NCBI GenBank assembly: GCA_020435885.1
Contig: JAGQYU010000079.1
Coordinates: 1-5,022 of the forward strand
Source of the DNA: Flavobacteriaceae bacterium
Lineage (GTDB): Bacteria; Bacteroidota; Bacteroidia; Flavobacteriales; Flavobacteriaceae
DNA length: 5,022 nucleotides
Reading direction: 5' to 3'
A program made the position numbers and the translations under genes. Below the pieces are notes generated by a model. That model made no database searches. It saw only the letters and a list, made by a program, of their open reading frames with translations, and had not been told where the DNA came from. The stretch's first letter is position 1. The number at the start of each line of letters is the position of its first letter. Below, one piece after another: positions 1-5,022 of this stretch.

Positions 1-2911
1 GTTGTTTGTAAATTTGATAGAGTTCACCACTCATTTTTTCTCCTTGTTGCCCTTTTTCACCTTCTTTAGAGTTCTGCTCTGTATTCTTTTGCATTTGATC
101 ACTTAATCCTTTCTGTTTTTGAATAATATCAGGCAAAGTAAACTGATTTTGATTACCCTTTCCTTGTCCTGAATTTGAGTTCTGTAAACTATTTAAAAGA
201 TCACTTAACATATCGGCTAAATTATTAGCAGAAGTCATTGTGTACAGTTGATTAGCAATACCCTGCTGAATTCTATTTTCAGCAATATTTTCTAAGGATT
301 TATCAATATTATAATGAGCCTCTGTTAAATGCTCTTGAATACCTGCTGATAATTGCTGAACTCTAAAAGACAAGGCATACAAACTATCATCAACGTGCTC
401 AAAATGCTCTTTTAATAATTGCTGTTTCTTTAATTTATTCGGAAATTCAGCACTATTAGCATCAATACCCTCAAGTGAAAGCATCAGCTGCTCTTGATCG
501 AAAGAAAATGTAAGTAAATTTTCTAGAATTGCTTTTAGATCATCAATATTTTCATTGATCATTTCGCCTTGCATAGCAGACATGGCTCCTTTCATTTTCT
601 CACTTAATTGCTTCATTTTTTTGGAAGCAGCTTTTTGGTGTAACTGAGCGGCTTTTTGAGAATTGTTATTGTCTGGATCTTTTCCATCATCACTATTGGA
701 TTTTTGATCTTTTAATTCTTCTAAAGCCTTACCTTGCAATTTATCAATAACTTGTTCATCTTGTTTCGTAATTGGAAAAACCATAGGCTGAATCAATTCA
801 TGATTCTGTTTCTCCAATTCATCAAAATCTTGTTGAATGACATCAAACTGCTCGTTTAATTTCTGCTGCTTTTCAGCATTGTTTTGAGATTCATTACTCA
901 GCTTTTCTTGCTTTTGCGATAATGAATCCAGTTTATTAGAAATCTGATTTGCCTTTTTCTCAACAAAAAAACGTTTGGTAAGCTCCAACAATCTTTCCAA
1001 CGAACGTGTTTCTTGTTTATTCTTTTGCGAAAGTTTATCCAACTTATCTAGCATATTCTCCTTATCTAGTTTTTCAGCCATTTTTTGAAGCTCCTTTAAC
1101 AGATCATCACGTTTTTGTAATTCTTTAGCTTCTTCCATGCGCTTCAACAATTCATCTTTCTTTTCTTTTATGGAATTATCATTTTCATTCATTTCTTGTT
1201 CATTCAAGTTTTCCAGTAACTGATCTGTTTGCTTTTGAAGCATTTGCTGGTATTTTTCTTGGCGTTCTAAAAATTGATCGAATTCTTTCTTATCATTCCA
1301 ATTAAGGTTAGGTTTCTTTTTAAGTTCTTTTGAAAAATCTTCTAGCTCTTTACTTAATTTTTCTGATTCTTTGGAAGTGTTATTCAGATCATCTAAACGT
1401 TGTTTTTGCTCTTTTAATAAATCATCCGTAATTTCATCTTTTGTCTTATTATAGTATGTAAAAACCTGACTTTTAGTCGATTTACTTCCGTTAACACCAT
1501 CGTTATCAAATATTTCAAAGTAGATCTGATAGCTTTTTCCTTCTTCAATTTCTAAATCACTATCAGGTGAAAATATATAATAGAATTCTTCAAAGGTTCC
1601 CTTATTGATTGCTATCAATTTTCGTTTCGTTTCTTTAACATCATTACTATCATAATAGACTAGTTCTAACTTTTTAAGCCCATAATCATCATTCAATTGT
1701 CCTGCAAATTGAACAGGGCCTCTGGTAACCGAATCAATATCTGACTTTACTTGAATAGCAGGAAACTCATCCTTAATAACATCTATAGAATAATGTAATT
1801 TTTCGTAATTCTTTAAATTTTTATTTGAAGAACTAATTTGATACTCTAATTTGTCTTTAATTCTTTTGGTGATAGAAAATTCATCTTCTTTTTTGAATAA
1901 AAAATTAGAAATAGCATTACTTGAAAACGAAAGCGAATCGGTTTCTTTGGTATTTATTTTCCACGTTATGGTTGTGCCTTCGGGTATGGTAGCATTACCT
2001 GTATTTTTGATCAATTCATCTTTATGTCCAGTATAAGCAGGATAATCCATAACCATTTGAAAATCAATAATAGCCGGTATTTTAATGACCTCAATAACAT
2101 AATCTTTCGACTTGACACCATTGGCTTCTAAATAAAATTGAACAGGTTCTTTCATAGTATTAAAAACATATGAAAAGGTACCTACGTTTATATCCTTTAA
2201 AAAATAATTTTCACCATTGAAAGATATTTGAACGTTCTCCGGAACCACAGTACCAACAGTTTCTACTTGTAGTTCAAATTGTTGTCCTTCAATTACAGAC
2301 ATTTTATCATTCACTACAATAAAAGAAAAAGGCGCAGGTGGTTCATAAGCCGTTTGGTAATGCACAACCCTGTTCAAACTTTCCTGAAAAATAAAATCTT
2401 TACCACTTATCCATGAAAAAAACCATATAGTTAAAGGAATTGCCAAATAGTTGAGGTATTTAATATTCCCTTTAAAATCAATAGCTTTTTGAAAAGGAAT
2501 GGGTTGTAATGAAGCTGATTTTTGCTCAATGCTGGCTAACAATAATTCCGATTGTTCTTTATTTTGATATAATTGTAATACATTCAGCAATTTATCATCA
2601 ACTTCAGGAAAATGTTTACCAATGATCTTTGAAGCCTCTGCAATAGTTATTCCTTTTTGTAATCCCAGCATTTTAGCGAATGGAATTACAATGTATTTAA
2701 TAAGTAGCGTTAATTCAACCAACACAAAAACATAAAAAAGAATACTGCGTTGCGTAGGTCTTAACCATAAAAAATATTCAACCAACAACGTAAAAAGAAA
2801 ATACAACAAGCCAAAGGCTACAAATAAAATAGTGCCTTTAATCAATTCATTGGTGTAGTATTTCTTAATGAATTGCCCTAATTTTTGTTGTATGTGCTTA
2901 AAATTACCCAT
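1..2911 (-). CDS. DUF4175-type large membrane-anchored coiled-coil protein (C-terminus off the left edge)
   Basis: The frame is open from ATG 2911 to the window edge: 970 codons, no stop seen. I recognise it as the flavobacterial DUF4175 family, usually about 1100 residues from memory, so probably the last 100-200 residues are missing. Hydrophobic segments lie at about 24-46, 56-78 and 151-168. With lysines before the first, this suggests a cytoplasmic N-terminus and everything after residue 170 in the periplasm. Residues about 193-480 are beta-rich and Ig-like, with family-like motifs DYPAYTG (289-295) and DDYGL (408-412). Residues about 488-775 are Lys/Glu/Gln-rich heptad-like helix, followed by a further helical part containing NLLTFSFDQEQ and a Ser/Gly/Gln/Asn linker near 908-920. 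Function is unknown; relatives are sometimes labelled 'ATPase', but I see no Walker motif. An envelope scaffold role is inference. The start gives the expected N-terminus (MGNFKHIQQKLGQFIKKYY). The gene is divergent from gltX; no convincing promoter was found for it. Confidence 0.9.
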   Translation of the reverse strand, partial: MGNFKHIQQKLGQFIKKYYTNELIKGTILFVAFGLLYFLFTLLVEYFLWLRPTQRSILFYVFVLVELTLLIKYIVIPFAKMLGLQKGITIAEASKIIGKHFPEVDDKLLNVLQLYQNKEQSELLLASIEQKSASLQPIPFQKAIDFKGNIKYLNYLAIPLTIWFFSWISGKDFIFQESLNRVVHYQTAYEPPAPFSFIVVNDKMSVIEGQQFELQVETVGTVVPENVQISFNGENYFLKDINVGTFSYVFNTMKEPVQFYLEANGVKSKDYVIEVIKIPAIIDFQMVMDYPAYTGHKDELIKNTGNATIPEGTTITWKINTKETDSLSFSSNAISNFLFKKEDEFSITKRIKDKLEYQISSSNKNLKNYEKLHYSIDVIKDEFPAIQVKSDIDSVTRGPVQFAGQLNDDYGLKKLELVYYDSNDVKETKRKLIAINKGTFEEFYYIFSPDSDLEIEEGKSYQIYFEIFDNDGVNGSKSTKSQVFTYYNKTKDEITDDLLKEQKQRLDDLNNTSKESEKLSKELEDFSKELKKKPNLNWNDKKEFDQFLERQEKYQQMLQKQTDQLLENLNEQEMNENDNSIKEKKDELLKRMEEAKELQKRDDLLKELQKMAEKLDKENMLDKLDKLSQKNKQETRSLERLLELTKRFFVEKKANQISNKLDSLSQKQEKLSNESQNNAEKQQKLNEQFDVIQQDFDELEKQNHELIQPMVFPITKQDEQVIDKLQGKALEELKDQKSNSDDGKDPDNNNSQKAAQLHQKAASKKMKQLSEKMKGAMSAMQGEMINENIDDLKAILENLLTFSFDQEQLMLSLEGIDANSAEFPNKLKKQQLLKEHFEHVDDSLYALSFRVQQLSAGIQEHLTEAHYNIDKSLENIAENRIQQGIANQLYTMTSANNLADMLSDLLNSLQNSNSGQGKGNQNQFTLPDIIQKQKGLSDQMQKNTEQNSKEGEKGQQGEKMSGELYQIYKQ

Positions 2912-2951
2912 CTTTTGCAATGTCTAAAATACTACTTTCATTGTCAAATAG

Positions 2952-2959
2952 TATCTTTG
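2952..2959 (+). promoter_or_regulatory. Bacteroidota-type -7 promoter box for gltX
   Basis: TATCTTTG is an exact match to the Bacteroidota sigma-factor -7 consensus TAnnTTTG. It lies in the 66-bp gap between two divergent genes, with 18 bases between it and the gltX ATG, so the untranslated leader would be only about a dozen bases. I find no clear -33 TTG at the usual distance of about 20 bases; the TTG at 2941 is too close. A 6-bp inverted repeat, ATACTA (2929-2934) and TAGTAT (2949-2954), touches the box but is too short to call an operator. There is no Shine-Dalgarno sequence before the ATG, which is normal for this phylum. Confidence 0.65.
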
Positions 2960-2977
2960 CACTTTAATTTTAACAGA

Positions 2978-4546
2978 ATGATTAACAAAGTAAGAGTGCG
3001 TTTTGCTCCCAGCCCAACTGGCCCTTTACATATTGGCGGTGTAAGAACTGCCTTGTTCAACTATTTGTTTGCTAAAAAACATAACGGCGATTTTATACTC
3101 CGTATTGAAGATACTGATCAAAATAGATATGTAGAAGGTGCAGAAGCGTATATTATTGAATCATTGAATTGGTTGAATTTGCCTTTTGATGAAGGCCCCG
3201 GAATTAGAGGAAATTATGGCCCTTACAGGCAATCAGAAAGAAAAGGCATCTATAAAAAATATATTGATGAGTTGATAGCTTCCGGAAATGCTTATTATGC
3301 TTTTGATACTGCCGAAAAGTTAGATTTCCACAGAAAAGACCATGAAGAAAAAGGCAAAACGTTTATCTACAATTGGCATAATCGATTAAAATTAGACAAT
3401 TCGCTAACCTTAACTGCTACCGAAACTCAGCAACGTATTGAAAGCGGCGAAAAATATGTTATTCGATTCAAATCTCCTGAAAATGAAACATTAGTTTTAA
3501 ACGATATCATCCGTGGAGAAATAAAAATAGATACTAACATTCTGGATGACAAGATATTATTCAAATCTGATGGCATGCCAACCTATCATTTAGCCAATAT
3601 TGTTGATGATCATTTAATGGAAATAACCCATGTGATACGAGGTGAAGAGTGGTTACCATCATTATCTTTGCATGAATTGTTATACAGAGCTTTTGGCTGG
3701 CAAGCTCCACAATTTGCCCATTTACCATTGATCTTAAAACCAGAAGGTAAAGGAAAACTTAGCAAACGTGATGGCGATAAAATGGGCTTTCCTGTATTTC
3801 CGTTGGAGTGGAAAAACGAAGGCGAAGTTTCACGTGGATATAGAGAAGATGGCTATTTCCCTGAAGCAGTAGTAAATATGTTAGCCTTATTGGGATGGAA
3901 CGAAGGTGAGGGCTCTGAAAAGGAAATCTACTCATTAGAGGAGCTTATAAACGCTTTTAGTTTAGAACATGTAAGCAAATCTGGAGCTAAATTCAATCCT
4001 GATAAGACAAAATGGTTTAATCAGCAATATTTACAACTAAAAAGTAATGATGAGTTGGCAGAATTGTTTTTACCTGTATTGAAAGAAAAATTAGCTGTCA
4101 TTCTGAACGAAGGCGAAGAATCTAAAAAAAGACCCTTCGACTCCGCTCAGGGTGACATCGTATATATACAAAAAGTAATTTCCCTAATAAAAGAACGGGC
4201 AACTTTTGTCTCAGATTTTTGGGAGCTTGGGAACTATTTTTTTGTTGCTCCAAATTCGTATGATGAAAAAGTGGCAAATAAACAATGGAAAGAAGACACT
4301 TCTTCAATATTACAAACATTGATTTCTATACTAAAACCTATCGATGATTTTTCTTCGGAGAATATAGAAAACATTGTAAAACAATGGATTACAACTAATG
4401 AAATTGGTTTTGGAAAAGTAATGCAACCGTTGCGTTTAAGTATAGTAGGTGCTTTACAAGGGCCTCATTTATTTGATATTATGGTGCTTTTAGGTAAAGA
4501 GGAAACCATTAAAAGGATTGAAACGGCTATAGAAAAGTTGGGATAA
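2978..4546 (+). CDS. gltX: Glutamyl-tRNA synthetase (glutamate--tRNA ligase)
   Basis: A 522-residue class I aminoacyl-tRNA synthetase that joins glutamate to tRNA-Glu with ATP in the cytoplasm. The Rossmann catalytic domain opens with PSPTGPLHIGG (11-21, the HIGH motif), followed by IEDTD (43-47), and carries KLSKR (260-264, the KMSKS motif). The insert FPVFPLEWKNEGEVSRGYRE (271-290) is the form I associate with Bacteroidota. The helical anticodon-binding part ends with GKVMQPLRLSIVGALQGPHL. The protein has no cysteine, so the zinc site of the E. coli enzyme is absent. I chose ATG 2978 because family homology begins at MINKVRVRFAPSP and a -7 box sits 18 bases upstream; an upstream TTG at 2885 in the same frame would add 31 unrelated residues and precede the promoter. 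Oddity: residues 374-393 (VILNEGEE...SAQGD) come from a palindromic element and have no counterpart in family members I can recall. The flanking blocks LAELFLPVLKEKL and YIQKVISLIKERATFVSDF look normal, so the enzyme is probably active. Confidence 0.98.
   Translation: MINKVRVRFAPSPTGPLHIGGVRTALFNYLFAKKHNGDFILRIEDTDQNRYVEGAEAYIIESLNWLNLPFDEGPGIRGNYGPYRQSERKGIYKKYIDELIASGNAYYAFDTAEKLDFHRKDHEEKGKTFIYNWHNRLKLDNSLTLTATETQQRIESGEKYVIRFKSPENETLVLNDIIRGEIKIDTNILDDKILFKSDGMPTYHLANIVDDHLMEITHVIRGEEWLPSLSLHELLYRAFGWQAPQFAHLPLILKPEGKGKLSKRDGDKMGFPVFPLEWKNEGEVSRGYREDGYFPEAVVNMLALLGWNEGEGSEKEIYSLEELINAFSLEHVSKSGAKFNPDKTKWFNQQYLQLKSNDELAELFLPVLKEKLAVILNEGEESKKRPFDSAQGDIVYIQKVISLIKERATFVSDFWELGNYFFVAPNSYDEKVANKQWKEDTSSILQTLISILKPIDDFSSENIENIVKQWITTNEIGFGKVMQPLRLSIVGALQGPHLFDIMVLLGKEETIKRIETAIEKLG
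4096..4157. repeat. REP-like imperfect palindrome inserted in frame in gltX
   Basis: Two 23-bp arms, 4096-4118 and 4135-4157, flank a 16-base A-rich loop. The left arm and the reverse complement of the right agree at 18 of 23 positions, and two of the five differences would be G-U pairs in RNA. The element begins TGTCA and ends TGACA. Its G+C is 29 of 62 bases, clearly above its surroundings. The right arm (CTTCGACTCCGCTCAGGG, then TGACA) matches my memory of a dispersed palindromic repeat seen in many Bacteroidota and other environmental genomes, whose reverse strand reads CHPERSRR; that peptide is encoded here antisense. Of the three forward frames only the one used by gltX is open throughout; the other two hit TAA or TGA. 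The palindrome is seen directly; family membership is from memory, and only one copy lies in this window. Confidence 0.8.
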
Positions 4547-4550
4547 ATAA

Positions 4551-4898
4551 TTACTCTGTTTTTTCAACTTCGGTTACATAATATTTAGTATCTCCTAACC
4601 ATGGGAATGTGGCAAAACGTTCTTTATAGGTTAATTTTACATGCTGCCCTTGTAGGTCTTTTAACTGTTCAATAACTTCTTTTTCAGAGCTTTCTACCGA
4701 AAATTGAAAGATTTGCGATTCTGATACGCCTTGGCTTATCTCTCCCTCCCACGTTTTAAACACTACTCCTTTGTGACTAATCTTTACCAATTCTCCAGAC
4801 CTATATCCCTGACTATAAGTAACATAGTAAATAAATAGAAAATAAATAACAATAATTGCGAAGATTATTGTAACAGAAATGCCTAAAACCCTTCTCAT
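4551..4898 (-). CDS. Small single-pass membrane protein of unknown function
   Basis: A 115-residue protein with an Arg-Arg N-terminus (MRRVLGIS), one hydrophobic segment at about 4-25 and a small polar, beta-rich domain, probably facing the periplasm. Distinctive stretches are YSQGYRSGELVKIS (28-41), KGVVFKTWEGEISQG (43-57) and FPWLGDTKYYVTEV (98-111). From memory, this is a conserved flavobacterial family sometimes mislabelled '6-phosphogluconate dehydrogenase'; at this length, with no nucleotide-binding motif, that label cannot be right. I do not know its function. I chose ATG 4898 because it puts a positively charged N-terminus directly before the membrane segment and lies 17 bases after a -7 box; the in-frame TTG at 4928 lies upstream of that box. 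The gene converges on gltX with four bases between the stop codons, so there is no room for a terminator between them and the transcripts probably overlap. Confidence 0.88.
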   Translation of the reverse strand: MRRVLGISVTIIFAIIVIYFLFIYYVTYSQGYRSGELVKISHKGVVFKTWEGEISQGVSESQIFQFSVESSEKEVIEQLKDLQGQHVKLTYKERFATFPWLGDTKYYVTEVEKTE

Positions 4899-4901
4899 AA
4901 T

Positions 4902-4939
4902 TAAATAATTATACTCAAAGTTAACCAATTAATTATTTA
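4902..4939. repeat. 10-bp inverted repeat flanking a promoter box
   Basis: TAAATAATTA (4902-4911) and TAATTATTTA (4930-4939) are perfect reverse complements separated by 18 bases. The spacer contains the -7 box of the small membrane-protein gene. An operator is possible by position, but both arms are purely A/T in a very AT-rich gap, so chance is a serious alternative. Confidence 0.3.
4916..4923 (-). promoter_or_regulatory. Bacteroidota-type -7 promoter box for the small membrane-protein gene
   Basis: Read on the minus strand this is TAACTTTG, an exact match to TAnnTTTG. Seventeen bases separate it from the ATG at 4898, almost the same geometry as the gltX promoter (18 bases). I see no clear -33 TTG at the usual distance. 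The box rules against the longer reading frame, because a transcript starting just after it would not contain the TTG at 4928. Confidence 0.6.
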
Positions 4940-4989
4940 GTCGTAAATTTATAGATACAATTATTCATTAATCACCTAAAAACAAAAAT

Positions 4990-5022
4990 ATGAATTTTAT
5001 AAGCACAACTCAACTTATAATT
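4990..5022 (+). CDS. Possible start of a further gene, cut by the right edge
   Basis: An ATG at 4990 opens a frame that stays open for 11 codons to the end of the window, reading MNFISTTQLII. It follows an A-rich stretch (CCTAAAAACAAAAAT), which is a common translation-start context in Bacteroidota. TAAATTTA at 4944-4951 is one base off the -7 consensus. The hydrophobic start would fit a membrane protein or signal anchor, but eleven residues cannot identify a family. It would be divergent from the small membrane-protein gene. Confidence 0.4.
   Translation, partial: MNFISTTQLII

Noticed and set aside
1851..2036. Plus-strand open frame of 61 codons
   Set aside because: It lies entirely within the beta-rich coding part of the DUF4175-type gene on the other strand, has no promoter or family features, and looks like chance.
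2885..2977. Upstream in-frame extension of gltX by 31 codons
   Set aside because: It begins with TTG inside the divergent gene, encodes residues unlike any GltX N-terminus, and lies upstream of or across the promoter box.
2912..2977. Minus-strand promoter for the DUF4175-type gene, for example TATTTTAG (2932-2925) with an upstream TTGACA
   Set aside because: The box has a mismatch and its spacing to the TTG is wrong for the Bacteroidota pattern; alternatives nearer the ATG leave no leader. A promoter must exist, but I cannot place it.
4096..4157. Insertion sequence or mobile gene remnant in gltX
   Set aside because: No transposase coding sequence or target duplication is visible; the palindrome alone fits a short REP-like element better.
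4535..4570. AAGTTG ... CAACTT inverted repeat near the gltX stop as a terminator
   Set aside because: The stem is only six base pairs with a 24-base loop, and it overlaps the coding ends of both genes; it is too weak to call.

Overview
The window looks like chromosomal DNA from a member of the Bacteroidota, most likely class Flavobacteriia. It is AT-rich, and both promoters I can recognise carry the Bacteroidota -7 box (TAnnTTTG) with no Shine-Dalgarno sequence. All three recognisable proteins resemble flavobacterial families. Nothing resembles a phage, plasmid, transposase, CRISPR array, tRNA or rRNA.

Layout: positions 1-2911 (minus strand) hold the first 970 codons of a very large DUF4175-type membrane protein that runs off the left edge. 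It has three N-terminal membrane segments, a beta-rich part and a long charged coiled-coil part. A 66-bp divergent gap holds the gltX promoter. Positions 2978-4546 (plus) hold a complete gltX for glutamyl-tRNA synthetase. Four bases after its stop, a convergent minus-strand gene (4551-4898) encodes a 115-residue single-pass membrane protein of a conserved family without assigned function. It has its own -7 box, which lies inside a short inverted repeat. At the far right an ATG at 4990 may begin another plus-strand gene, but only 11 codons are visible.

The main anomaly lies inside gltX. A 62-bp imperfect palindrome (4096-4157) is read in frame and adds about 20 residues to this normally compact enzyme. 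Its sequence matches, from memory, a dispersed palindromic repeat known for giving spurious 'CHPERSRR' peptides, and that peptide is indeed encoded on the opposite strand here. This looks like a REP-like element tolerated within an essential gene, comparable in principle to the Rickettsia palindromic elements. It is the best candidate for something undescribed in an otherwise housekeeping region.

The genes do not form one operon: the three main ones alternate in direction (minus, plus, minus). The promoter positions also settle two start codons, since the longer TTG-initiated reading frames for gltX and the small protein would start upstream of their own promoters.
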